Source of the DNA: Pseudomonas sp. SDI
Lineage (GTDB): Bacteria > Pseudomonadota > Gammaproteobacteria > Pseudomonadales > Pseudomonadaceae
Reading direction: 5' to 3'
DNA: 43,550 nt
Assembly: GCF_003105155.1 (NCBI RefSeq)
Contig: NZ_QETK01000037.1
Coordinates: forward strand, 1-43,550
The notes beneath the pieces were generated by a model. The model made no database searches. It saw only the letters and a program-made list of their open reading frames with translations, and was not told the DNA's origin. The number at the start of each line of letters is the position of its first letter. Position 1 is the stretch's first letter. A program made the position numbers and the translations under genes. Positions 1 to 8,812 of this stretch are shown piece after piece.

Positions 1-1449
1 TTGGCACTGCCGGTGAAGTTCAGGCTGAAGTCGCTGGCATCGACGCCGCTTACCGCTTCGCTGAAGGTCACGGTGTAGCGCACGCTGCCGGCGTTGGTCG
101 GGCTGGCGTCGATTGCCACCACCGGACCTGCGGTCGGCACTGCGGTGTCGACCAGCACCGCCGAGGTGTCGCCCTGGCCATTAACGGCCAGGGTCAGGTT
201 GTTGCCTGCCGCATCGCGCACGCTGCCACCGTTGAGGTCGAGGCTGGCGTTGGCCTGGATACCATTGGCATCGTTGACGCCCGCTTCGACGCTGTACTGG
301 AACAGCAACTGGCCGGTGCCCGAACCGGAGACATAGGTGGCGTAACGGGTCACGCCACCGATATCCAGTTGCAGGCGTGGCGTGCCGGTGCTGGTGTCGA
401 CGATCACCGACTCGCTGGTGTTGACGGTGAAGGTCAGCAGGTCGCCGGCCTTATAGCTGCCGGCGGCCGGTACGCTGACGCTGGTCACGCCCGGCGCCAC
501 CGCATCGACCTGCACGCCGCTGGTGCTGGCGACATTGTTGAGGCTGGTGACCACGTCGTTGCCAACGCTGTCGCGCACGGCCCCACCGTTGAGGTTCAGG
601 GTGCTGCCCAGGCTGATGCCGTTGCTGTCCAGTTGGCCGCTGGTGACGGTCAGGCGGAACACCAGGGCGCCGGTGCCGGAGCCCGAGACGTAGTCGGCGA
701 ATACGGTGCCGCCAGTGTCCAGGGTGATTTCCAGGCGCGGCGTACCGACCACGGTGACCGCTTCGCTGAGGTTGACGGTGAAGTCGAGGTTCTGCCCGGC
801 GGTGTAGATGCCGTTGGCCGGCACTGCAACGCTGGAGACCGTCGGTGCAACCCGGTCGATCTGGTAGCTGGCGCCGGTCTGCCCGCCGTTCAGCGCGTTA
901 CCCGCGGCGTCGGCAATGCCGGTGGCACTGCCGTTCAGGTCCAGGCGCAGGCTGCCGACGCCACTCAGGCCCGACACCACTACGCTGTAGGTGCGCCCGT
1001 CCAGCGAGGTGACACTGCTGATGCTGCCGTTGGCACTGCCGGTGAAGTTCAGGCTGAAGTCGCTGGCATCGACGCCGCTTACCGCTTCGCTGAAGGTCAC
1101 GGTGTAGCGCACGCTGCCGGCGTTGGTCGGGCTGGCGTCGATTGCCACCACCGGACCTGCAGTCGGCACTACGGTGTCGACCAACACCGCCGAGGTGTCG
1201 CCCAGGCCATTGAGGGCCAGGGTCAGGTTGTTGCCTGCCGCATCGCGCACGCTGCCGCCGTTGAGGTCGAGGCTGGCGTTGGCCTGGATACCATTGGCAT
1301 CGTTGACGCCCGCTTCGACGCTGTACTGGAACAGCAACTGGCCGGTGCCCGAACCGGAGACATAGGTGGCGTAACGGGTCACGCCACCGATATCCAGTTG
1401 CAGGCGTGGCGTGCCGGTGCTGGTGTCGACCGTCACCGACTCGCTGGTG
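1..1449 (-). repeat. 1029-bp tandem repeat inside the adhesin gene
   Basis: Positions 1-420 match 1030-1449 with only about 9 differences by eye, an offset of 1029 bp (343 codons, so in frame). The remainder of the unit (about 421-1029 against 1450-2058) aligns in the same register but is clearly more diverged. This points to recent duplication or gene conversion of Ig-like modules. The array continues off the left edge, so copy number is unknown. Confidence 0.9.
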
Positions 1450-4400
1450 CTGACGGTAAAGTTCAGCACGTCGCCCGCCTTGTAGTTACCGCCAGCCGGT
1501 ACGGAAACGCTAGCCACCGTCGGTACCACCGCGTCGACGTTGACCCCGGCAGTGCTACCCACGCTGTTCAGCGTGGCCACCGCGTTGTTACCGGCCAGGT
1601 CGCTGATCGTGCCACCATTGAGCGCCAGCGTAGTGCCCACGCTGATGCCGTTGCTGTCGAGCTGACCGCTGCTCACCGTGAGGCGGAACACCAGCGCGCT
1701 GGTGCCGGAACCGGACAGGTACTGGGCAAACACGGTGCCGCCGGTATCGAGGGTGATGGCCAACTGCGGCGTGCCGTTGACCAGTACCGCTTCGTTAAGG
1801 TTGACCGTGAAGTCGAGGTTCTGCCCGGCCGTGTAGGTGCCGTTGGCCGGCACCTGCACGTTGGTGACGGTCGGCACGATGCCATCGACATTCAGGTTGC
1901 GCTGCACGGCGAGCGAATGCGCGTCGGCGAGGCCTGGCAGGGTCAGCACCGCAGCATCGGCGGTCGCGCTCTGAATGGTCGCGCCGTTGAGCGCCAGGGA
2001 CGTGCTGGCGTTGTAGTTCAGGTCGGCATTGCGGTCGCCGGCCTGGACGGTGTAGGCAAAGGTCAGCGTGTTGCTGCCCGAACCCGACACGTAGCTGGCA
2101 TTACGGTCGACCAAGCCGGTTTCCAGCAGCAGCGTCGGCACGCCACCCGTGGTATCGACGTTGACCACCTGGTCGAAGGTCACCGTGACCAGGATGCTGT
2201 CGCCGAGCTTGTAGTTGCCGTCCGCGCTGATGGCGTTGACCGAGGTTACCCGCGGATTGAGCGGTGCCACGTCGACGCTCAGCATCGACATGTGGCTCAG
2301 CGCCCCGCCTGCCCCACTGCTGCCCTGGTCGTTGGTGATGAGCTGTACGACAGCACCACCAAAGTAGCCGGCAGTCGGGGTGAAAACCATGCCATTCAAG
2401 GCGGCATTGATATTGGCCAACGAGCCTTCGAAGGTCATGGTCGAATCGCTGCTGCCAGTGCCGACATCGAACGAAAGGCCACTGGTGCCGGAGAGCGTCA
2501 GGCGGCCGTGGGTCGCAGTCAGGGTGACCTTCAGGGTATTGCCACCACTGTCGACATCGCTGACGCTGATCAGGTTGCCGTTGCCGGTATTGAAGGTCAG
2601 CGTGGCGTCCTGGCTGACCGTCTGGGTGCTCGGCAGCTGGTTGACCGGCGCGTCATTGACGGCGGCGATGGCCAGGGTCACGACCCGGGTGGTGACTTGC
2701 GCGCCACCGAAACCGGTGTTGCCACCGTCGTTGTAACTCACGTTCAGGTTGACGTTGCCGTTGGCATTCGCGGCGCCGATGTAGCGGACCTGGTTGGCGG
2801 CAATGAAGGCATTGATGTCGGCAACCGTGCCCACCAGCGACAAGCCGGACGACAGGCTGCCGACCGTGACACCGGCACCGCTGATGGCACTGAGCTGACC
2901 GTTGGCAACCGTCAGGTTCAGGGTGACCAGGCTACTGCCGGCATCGACATCGGCAATGCTGATGCCGGACACCACGCCCGAGAGATCTTCGGTGAAGGCA
3001 ATGCTCGGCGGGATGCTGAGCGTGCCGGCGTCGTTGACTGCCTGCACGTTGATCGCTTTGGTGGCGACGGCACTGGTGCTGTTGCCATCGTTCACCGAGT
3101 AGGACACGGTGCGCGCGCCGGTATCAGGGTTTTCCGAGCTGTTACGGTAGCCGACCAGGTGCAACGCGTTCAGCCATTGCCCCAGCGTCGCGGTACCGCC
3201 AGCGGAGGTCAGGGTCAGCACCCCGGTGCTTGCGTCGTAGCTGCCGACGATATTACCGATGGTCGGTGGGCTGCTGCTCAAGCCGAGCACATCCTGGCCG
3301 GCCTGGAAGTTGCCGGTGATGCTGACCGTGGCGCTGACCAGGGTGCTGCTGTCGAGGTCGCTCAATCCCAGGTTCATGTCGATTGGCAACAACCCACCAT
3401 TTTCGGTATAGGTTTCGCTGCCACCCGAGGTGCTGACGATAGGCGTGTCGTTGGTCGCGGTCACGGTCACCACCCGCGTACCCGCGGCACTGCTCAGGCT
3501 GCCATCGTTGATCTGGAAACTCACCGTGCGGTTGGCGGTGTTCGGGGTTTCGCTGCTGTTGCCGTAGGTGACCGAACGCAGTGCCGCCTGCCATTGCGCC
3601 AGGGTTGCGGTGCCACCCGCAGAGGTCATGCTCAGCACCCCGCTGCCGGCGTTGTAACTGGCAGTGATATTGCCGAACAGGGCCGCGCTGGTATTGCTGA
3701 AGGCCAGCAGGTCCTGACCTGTTTGCAGGTTGCCGATGATCGACACGCTGGCGCTGGCCAGGGTGCCGTTGTCGGAGTCGCTCAGGGTTATGCCGCTGTC
3801 GACCACCACGGGGGTCGAGGTAACGTTGTTGCCCTCGACAAAGCTCGCCGAACCGCCACTGGTGGTGAGCTCAGGCGCATCGTTGACCGCCGTGACGGTA
3901 ATGGTGGCGGTGTCGTTGCCAACCGAGAACGCGGTGCTGCCGCCATTGCTTGACGTGTCGACCTTGATACCGTGCATGCCGAGGGTGCCGTTGGTCTGGT
4001 CCCAGGCCTTGTACGTCAGGCTGGCGGTAGTGCCGGTGCTGCCGTCCGGCACCAGACGCACCTTGTCGGTGCTGCGTAGCAGCAAGGCGTTGGCGCCATC
4101 GACCGTGCCGATGTTGGTCCAGGTAGTGCCATCGGTGCTGTACTGCCAGGTGCCGGTGCCGCTGACCAGACCGGTGATGGCGATGCCACCGAGGGCACCG
4201 CTGTCAACGTCGCTGACGCCACCCAGGAAGCTCCCGACGGTTTGTCCAGCGTTGTTCACCTGGCCATCGCTGATGCCGGTCAGGTTGGGGGCGACCGGGT
4301 TCAACACGGGCGCGTCGTTGACCGAGGTGATGCTGATCACCGCCTGCGCGGTGCCCGTCGAGAAGGCGGTGCTGCCACCGTTGCTGCTGGTGTCGGCTGT

Positions 4401-7400
4401 GCGCGGCACACCGTTGGCCGAGGCCGTGCCAGTGGTCTGGTCCCAGGCGCGGAAGGTCAGGTTGGCGTTGCCGCCGTTGATCCCATCCGGCACAAAACGC
4501 ACTTGCGCGGTGCTCGACAGCAGCAGGCCGGCACTGTTGGAAATCGCGCCGATGTTGGTCCAGCTCACGCCGTCGGTGGAATACTGCCAGATGCCGTTGC
4601 CACTCATGGCCGTCACAGCGATGCCGCTCAATGCACCTGGGCCGTCGGGGTCGTTGTGGTAGATCACCCCGGCAAGAATGCTCGATACCAACCAGCCACT
4701 GGAAGCGTTGTCCTCGTTGGTGCTCGGCAAAACCGCCGGCAACCCGGAGGACAGGATTGGCGCATCGTTGACGGCCACCACCGATACGGTGGCGGCAATT
4801 GCCAGCACGCTGGTGTCCACCCCCCCATTGGCGGTGCCGCCGGTGTCGCTGATACTGGTCAGGGTCACCACGCGGTTGACGATGGTCGGCGCGTTGCTCA
4901 GGTTGGTATAGGACGCGCCATCGATCAGTGTCTGCACCTGGCCGACGCTGACACCGCCGACCTTGCTCAGGGTGACGGTAGCGGTGGAGCCACTCAAGGT
5001 GACCAGATAGCTGAAGCCGTTGATGCTGGTGGTGCCGGCAACGTTGTTGACCAGGTCGATGTTGGTGCCGTCGAGGCTCAGCTGTTCTTTGCCGATATCG
5101 GTGACATTGCTGACGGTGAAGGTCAACTGGTTGATGTTCTGTCCACTTTCGACGGTAGACACCACCACCGAGCTGAACAGGTCCCTCGGCGAGCCCTCGA
5201 CCGCGTTGGTCGGGCCACCCGTGGCGCTGACGGTCGGTGCGTCGTTGACCGCAGTGACGTTGACAGTCACCGTGGCGCTGGTATTGCTGGGGCTGTCGCC
5301 GTCGTTGATGCTGATCTGCACCGTCCGCGCAGCAGTGCCGATATCGGCGTTGTTGCTGTTGCTGTAGGTCAGGTTACGCACCAGGGCCTGCACCGCCGCC
5401 GCGTTGGCTGCGCTGTTGAGCGTCACCACCATGTTGCTGACGCCGCTGCCGCCCGCCACGGTGCCTATAACGATACCGCCATAGGTCACGTTGAAACCGG
5501 ACACGCCGATCTGGCCCGCGCCGGTGCCTTCGTTGCGAATCCCCAGCAGGTCTTCACCGCTCTGGCGGTTGCCGGTGATCGCCACGGTGACGTTGCCACC
5601 GTTGAAGTCCGTCGAGTCGAGGTCGGTGAGCGTGGCGTTGCTGCTCACATCGAGCAGGACCGAACCACTCCCCTCGACAAAGGTGCTGCTGTCGCCATTG
5701 ACGTTGCTCAGCACTGGCGGGTCGTTGAGCTTGGTGGTGAAATTCAGCGTGGTGTTGTCTTTCACGCCTTTGAAGATTGCGCCGTCGCCGTCGACGAAGG
5801 TCTTGGCGTCAAGGCGGATCGCATAGCCGGTGCCCAGCGCCAGGGTGATCGACGGGTCGATGGTCCAGGTGGTGCCGGAGCCGGTGATCTGGCTGCTGCC
5901 GATGGCAATCGTTTCGACCACGGCGTTGTCCGAGGTCCGCACGATATAGATGTTGCCGGTACTGCCCTTGCTGACGGTCTCGTTGAAGGTCAGCACAATG
6001 TTGGCGTTCCTGTCGACGTTGATGCCATCGTCGCCAGGCGTCGAGATCACGATCACCGGCGGGCTGTCGTTCTGGATATACAGCTTGCCGGAGGTGGAGT
6101 TCACCCCGCCATAGATGTCAATGTCGCCATCGCCGTCGAAGTCGGCGGCGCGGTAGCTGGTGCCGGTATGGTCGACCAGGGTCAGCCCGCTCAGCGGCGA
6201 CTGCGACAGCGCTTGTAGGGTAAAGGTGCCGTCACCGTTGCTGCGCGCATAGTTCCAGACGGTACCGTTGGCGCCGGTCTGGTAAAGGATGTCGGCATCG
6301 CCGTCGCTATCGAAGTCGCCCACCACCATGCGCGAGCCGGCCAGTGGCGCCGGGAAAGAGGCGGTGGACTGCGCACTGAAGGAGCTGCCATCTTGGCGGA
6401 AGTAGCTACCGGTGCTGGCGTTGACCCCGACCAGCACATCCACGTCACCGTCACCGTCGAAGTCGGCCACGAAATAGTTGGAGCCGTTGCTGTCCGGCAG
6501 CGTCAGCCCGGCAAACGGCGATTGTGCCTGGCTCAGCAGGGTAAAGGTGCCGTCACCATTACTGCGGGCGAACGCCCAGGCCGAACCGTTGCTGCCGGTC
6601 TGGTAGAGGATGTCGGCGTCGCCATCGTTATCGAAGTCGCCGAACACCATCCGCGAACCAGCCGCCGGTGTCGGGAAGGTTGAGGTGGATTGAAGGCTGA
6701 AGCTGCCGCCGTCATTACGGAAATAGTTGCCAGAGCTGCCGTTTACCCCGGCGACCACATCCACATCGCCATCGCCGTCAATGTCGGCAACATAGTAGTT
6801 GGCGCCAGTATTGTCCGGCAGCGTCAGCCCGGCAAACGGCGATTGTGCCTGGCTCAGCAGGGTAAAGGTGCCGTCGCCATTACTGCGGGCGAACGCCCAG
6901 GCCGAACCGTTGCTGCCGGTCTGGTAGAGGATATCGGCGTCGCCGTCGTTATCGAAGTCGCCGACCACCACCCGCGAGCCGGCGCTAATGATGCTGGCGC
7001 CGAACGGCGGGCTGCCGGTGCTCCACGACGTCAGCAGCAGGCCCTGGTAATCGTTGAGCGCCAACGCGGCAGTGTCGATCTGGCCGCTGCTACGCTCCAA
7101 GGCCCAGTTGCCACCCTGCGCGGCAACGCCGGTATCGTCGATCGAGGCACCGATATCGGCACCGGTCAGGGTTGCCAGCTGGCTGATGAAAGCCTCGCCG
7201 GCGGCGTCCTTGCCAACCTTGCAACCATACAGCATCAGGTCGCCATCAGGCTTGAGCGACTCACCGATCGATTGCAGCGCTGCGCTGTGATCGGCGAGGT
7301 TGCTGCTGCTCAGCCAGACATTGCCCAACTGCACGGTGCCCGAGGCGCCGTGCGACAACACGTGAATCGCATCGAGGTCGTTGCGCCCCTTGAGGTAGTC

Positions 7401-7772
7401 GGCCATCTGCTGCAGGCCGTCCTTGCTCGGGTCGAGCACGACCACTTCGCTGCCCGCCGGCAAGCCCTTGAGGGCGTCCTGCGGGTTATTGATCTGGCCA
7501 TCGACAAACACCACTTCGTGGCGCTGACTGGCGCCGCTGCCGGTGGCATCGCCGGTGGCAACCGCAGCCTTGTCGGCATGCGAGGTGTCCTTGGCGGTAT
7601 CTTTTGCGGTGTCCTTGGCAGCTTCGGCGGTCGCCTCTTGAGCAACCACGGCGACCGAGGCATCGAACATGATGCGCGGTTCCAGGGCGAACAACAGCGG
7701 TGCCTGACCGGCAGCGCCCGAGGTGGTGGGCACAGGCCGGCCCTGACGTTTGAATCGGTCGATGAACTTCAT
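1..7772 (-). CDS. Giant DUF4347 / FG-GAP / cadherin-Ig repeat surface adhesin (3' end outside window)
   Basis: The minus strand is open from ATG 7772 to the window edge, giving 2590 visible codons; the C-terminus is missing. A GAGG Shine-Dalgarno lies 6 nt before the ATG. Residues 29-38 read ALEPRIMFDA, the LEPR-type N-terminal motif of very large exported proteins. Residues 51-63 hold a KDTA tandem repeat. Residues about 86-250 form a DUF4347 domain, with VLSHG (His141) and LMLYGC (Cys184). Residues about 260-560 hold three FG-GAP repeats rich in Ca2+-type D-x-D-G-D loops (DFDNDGDAD, DIDGDGDVD). A Big_5-like Ig domain follows at about 570-680, then many cadherin/VCBS-like modules marked by VNDAP, and finally Ig-like modules reading on to the edge. 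The family usually mediates adhesion or biofilm formation after type I-like secretion. There is no classical signal peptide. Secretion signal and exporter would lie left of the window. Identification as a giant adhesin is firm; target and route are inferred. Confidence 0.9.
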   Translation of the reverse strand, partial: MKFIDRFKRQGRPVPTTSGAAGQAPLLFALEPRIMFDASVAVVAQEATAEAAKDTAKDTAKDTSHADKAAVATGDATGSGASQRHEVVFVDGQINNPQDALKGLPAGSEVVVLDPSKDGLQQMADYLKGRNDLDAIHVLSHGASGTVQLGNVWLSSSNLADHSAALQSIGESLKPDGDLMLYGCKVGKDAAGEAFISQLATLTGADIGASIDDTGVAAQGGNWALERSSGQIDTAALALNDYQGLLLTSWSTGSPPFGASIISAGSRVVVGDFDNDGDADILYQTGSNGSAWAFARSNGDGTFTLLSQAQSPFAGLTLPDNTGANYYVADIDGDGDVDVVAGVNGSSGNYFRNDGGSFSLQSTSTFPTPAAGSRMVFGDFDNDGDADILYQTGSNGSAWAFARSNGDGTFTLLSQAQSPFAGLTLPDSNGSNYFVADFDGDGDVDVLVGVNASTGSYFRQDGSSFSAQSTASFPAPLAGSRMVVGDFDSDGDADILYQTGANGTVWNYARSNGDGTFTLQALSQSPLSGLTLVDHTGTSYRAADFDGDGDIDIYGGVNSTSGKLYIQNDSPPVIVISTPGDDGINVDRNANIVLTFNETVSKGSTGNIYIVRTSDNAVVETIAIGSSQITGSGTTWTIDPSITLALGTGYAIRLDAKTFVDGDGAIFKGVKDNTTLNFTTKLNDPPVLSNVNGDSSTFVEGSGSVLLDVSSNATLTDLDSTDFNGGNVTVAITGNRQSGEDLLGIRNEGTGAGQIGVSGFNVTYGGIVIGTVAGGSGVSNMVVTLNSAANAAAVQALVRNLTYSNSNNADIGTAARTVQISINDGDSPSNTSATVTVNVTAVNDAPTVSATGGPTNAVEGSPRDLFSSVVVSTVESGQNINQLTFTVSNVTDIGKEQLSLDGTNIDLVNNVAGTTSINGFSYLVTLSGSTATVTLSKVGGVSVGQVQTLIDGASYTNLSNAPTIVNRVVTLTSISDTGGTANGGVDTSVLAIAATVSVVAVNDAPILSSGLPAVLPSTNEDNASSGWLVSSILAGVIYHNDPDGPGALSGIAVTAMSGNGIWQYSTDGVSWTNIGAISNSAGLLLSSTAQVRFVPDGINGGNANLTFRAWDQTTGTASANGVPRTADTSSNGGSTAFSTGTAQAVISITSVNDAPVLNPVAPNLTGISDGQVNNAGQTVGSFLGGVSDVDSGALGGIAITGLVSGTGTWQYSTDGTTWTNIGTVDGANALLLRSTDKVRLVPDGSTGTTASLTYKAWDQTNGTLGMHGIKVDTSSNGGSTAFSVGNDTATITVTAVNDAPELTTSGGSASFVEGNNVTSTPVVVDSGITLSDSDNGTLASASVSIIGNLQTGQDLLAFSNTSAALFGNITASYNAGSGVLSMTSAGGTATLAQWQAALRSVTYGNSSETPNTANRTVSFQINDGSLSSAAGTRVVTVTATNDTPIVSTSGGSETYTENGGLLPIDMNLGLSDLDSSTLVSATVSITGNFQAGQDVLGLSSSPPTIGNIVGSYDASTGVLTLTSAGGTATLGQWLNALHLVGYRNSSENPDTGARTVSYSVNDGNSTSAVATKAINVQAVNDAGTLSIPPSIAFTEDLSGVVSGISIADVDAGSSLVTLNLTVANGQLSAISGAGVTVGSLSSGLSLVGTVADINAFIAANQVRYIGAANANGNVNLNVSYNDGGNTGFGGAQVTTRVVTLAIAAVNDAPVNQLPSTQTVSQDATLTFNTGNGNLISVSDVDSGGNTLKVTLTATHGRLTLSGTSGLSFDVGTGSSDSTMTFEGSLANINAALNGMVFTPTAGYFGGAVVQLITNDQGSSGAGGALSHMSMLSVDVAPLNPRVTSVNAISADGNYKLGDSILVTVTFDQVVNVDTTGGVPTLLLETGLVDRNASYVSGSGSNTLTFAYTVQAGDRNADLNYNASTSLALNGATIQSATADAAVLTLPGLADAHSLAVQRNLNVDGIVPTVTNVQVPANGTYTAGQNLDFTVNLNEAVLVNGTPQLAITLDTGGTVFAQYLSGSGTSALVFRLTVSSGQLDSNGISVGTTLALNGGTISDLAGNNAVATLNSVGSTAGVNVDAVVPTVASVSVPAGGNYKAGDVLNFTVSTSESVTVDTSTGTPRLQLDIGGVTRYATYVSGSGTGQLLFQYSVEAGVNDANGIQANASLDLNGGSVRDAAGNNLTLALNGLGDTSAVLVDTVVPTAGPVVAIDASPTNAGSVRYTVTFSEAVSGVDASDFSLNFTGSANGSISSVTSLDGRTYSVVVSGLSGVGSLRLDLNGSATGIADAAGNALNGGQTGASYQIDRVAPTVSSVAVPANGIYTAGQNLDFTVNLSEAVTVVGTPRLEITLDTGGTVFADYVSGSGTGALVFRLTVTSGQLDSNGISLGSTLNLNGGAVRDSVGNDVVTSLNNVASTSGVQVDAVAPGVTSVSVPAAGSYKAGDLLTFTVNTSESVIVDTSTGTPRLQLDIGGVTRYATYVSGSGTGQLLFQYSVEAGVNDANGIQANASLDLNGGSVRDAAGNNLTLAVNGQGDTSAVLVDTAVPTAGPVVAIDASPTNAGSVRYTVTFSEAVSGVDASDFSLNFTGSA
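6110..7000 (-). repeat. Three 321-bp (107-residue) FG-GAP repeats in the adhesin gene
   Basis: The string TATCGAAGTCG recurs at 6308, 6629 and 6950, a spacing of exactly 321 bp each time. The two copies nearest the start codon are almost identical over the segment encoding ILYQTGSNGSAWAFARSNGD, and the third copy has drifted. Each unit carries two acidic D-x-D-G-D-type loops, the FG-GAP/VCBS signature, and probably forms paired blades of a beta-propeller that binds calcium. Confidence 0.85.
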
Positions 7773-7833
7773 GTTGCACCTCGTGTTGTACGGGATGTTG
7801 CCCTGTAATTGCTGATGGATTCGCGGCGGCAAA

Positions 7834-7858
7834 CGGCAGCGCCGGTCAGGCACCGCCG
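7834..7858 (-). terminator. Hairpin between the tail-collar gene and the adhesin gene
   Basis: On the minus strand CGGCGGTGCC pairs with GGCGCTGCCG over 10 bp (two G-U pairs) around a TGACC loop, followed by only three T. It lies 13 nt after the tail-collar stop codon and 61 nt before the adhesin start. It may be a weak terminator or attenuator that sets adhesin expression below the upstream genes, or an mRNA-stability hairpin. Confidence 0.45.
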
Positions 7859-7871
7859 CGCCGGTTGTTCA

Positions 7872-8429
7872 TTAATTGCGCATAGGGAACATGCCCTGAG
7901 TCGCGATGATCATGCTCACGCCCAGGTACGGACTCAGGTTGCTGATCGGCTGGCCGCTACCGCTAATGCTGCAGGTGCCACCGTGCAGCGTGGTCAGGTC
8001 TGTCGAGGCCGGGATATTGCCATAGATGTTCGCCGGGGCAAGGCTCGAGTCAGTGCTTTTTGCCAGAACCTGAGCAGGACCAGGGATGTCGGTGTCGGCC
8101 GTCTTGAGGGACGCGGCCAAGGTCACCACATGGTTGTGAGGCGGCATTTGGCTAAACGTCAGGGAGTTGGTTTCAGTACCTTCGGCCTCGCCCAGGGTTA
8201 CAACGCGCAAGCCTGATCCACTTTGAACAGTAGTGCCCACTGGCGAACGGCCCTGCAGGTCAGGCAAGGCGAAGGTTGTCTGGCCGTTGCCACCGAAGGT
8301 GGTACCCAGGATGGCATACAGCGCGGTGTTCTGCGAAACCGAAAACAGTTGCCCGGCACAAAATGCGTAGCCACGTGGCGCGAAGTTGCCGCCGAACATC
8401 TTGATCTCACCGAGGAATGGTTCACTCAT
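7872..8429 (-). CDS. Phage tail-collar domain protein (microcystin-dependent protein family)
   Basis: This 185-residue protein begins MSEPFLGEIKMFGGNFAPRG and continues with CAGQ, LGTTFGGNGQTTFALPDLQGR and MPPHNH. This is the tail-collar fold of phage short tail fibres and of the bacterial MdpB-type family. The length is normal for the stand-alone bacterial family, which often occurs outside prophages as tandem paralogues. Here there is a single copy and no other phage gene. It sits between a 113-residue unknown protein and the giant adhesin, on the same strand, suggesting an exported or surface partner. Its function in bacteria is not established; the fold assignment is firm. Confidence 0.88.
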   Translation of the reverse strand: MSEPFLGEIKMFGGNFAPRGYAFCAGQLFSVSQNTALYAILGTTFGGNGQTTFALPDLQGRSPVGTTVQSGSGLRVVTLGEAEGTETNSLTFSQMPPHNHVVTLAASLKTADTDIPGPAQVLAKSTDSSLAPANIYGNIPASTDLTTLHGGTCSISGSGQPISNLSPYLGVSMIIATQGMFPMRN

Positions 8430-8470
8430 CTAGGATTACTCTGTGGTTGGTTGTTTTAGGAATCGGTTAC

Positions 8471-8812
8471 TCAGACGCCACTCGCCGTCAGCGCTGGTTG
8501 CTCGCGATGGATCACCACTTGCAATACATGACGGCCATCCGGTTCGGGCTGCACCGGGGTCATCAAGAGATCCCAGTGTTTCTGGTCCGGGCCGAGCAGA
8601 CGGTAAACCCCCTGTTGCGGCGTGACGCCTGCTGGAACGGCGAAAAACGCCAGGAAGCATTCGAAACGGGCACTGAGCGCCACCCCGCGGTCCAATTGCA
8701 CGCGCTCCACCGGCGTCGGCGCATCCGGGCCGTTCCAAATGGCAAAAGCGTGCGGGTCGGCGGCCTCCAGCTCGGCGTAGCTGGGTATCAGGAATTCGCT
8801 GTTGTCGCTCAT
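8471..8812 (-). CDS. Small conserved protein of unknown function (DUF6916-like)
   Basis: The gene encodes 113 residues starting MSDNSEFLIPSYAELEAADP. Its start overlaps the stop of the upstream acetyltransferase gene by 4 nt (ATGA), so the two are translationally coupled. There is no signal peptide or membrane segment. The middle of the protein alternates beta-strand-like stretches (FECFLAFFAV, GVYRLLGP, HVLQVVIH), resembling the small beta proteins often found beside bacterial tail-collar proteins (DUF6916 type). That family name is from memory and uncertain. Context suggests it works with the tail-collar protein encoded 41 nt downstream. Confidence 0.75.
   Translation of the reverse strand: MSDNSEFLIPSYAELEAADPHAFAIWNGPDAPTPVERVQLDRGVALSARFECFLAFFAVPAGVTPQQGVYRLLGPDQKHWDLLMTPVQPEPDGRHVLQVVIHREQPALTASGV

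Noticed and set aside
369..3953. A 1194-codon open frame on the plus strand, opposite the adhesin gene
   Set aside because: It is an antisense shadow of repetitive GC-rich coding DNA: its composition is rich in Ala, Gly, His, Arg and Val with no recognisable domain, and the minus strand gives clean FG-GAP and cadherin-like sequence. The same applies to the plus-strand frame at 4242-6218.
6110..7000. A CRISPR-like or non-coding array, suggested by the regular 321-bp repeats
   Set aside because: The period is an exact multiple of three, the reading frame is unbroken and each unit encodes an FG-GAP repeat.
7872..8429. A prophage or tailocin remnant, suggested by the tail-collar gene
   Set aside because: No other phage structural, lysis or integrase gene is present, and the tail-collar family is common as a stand-alone bacterial gene.
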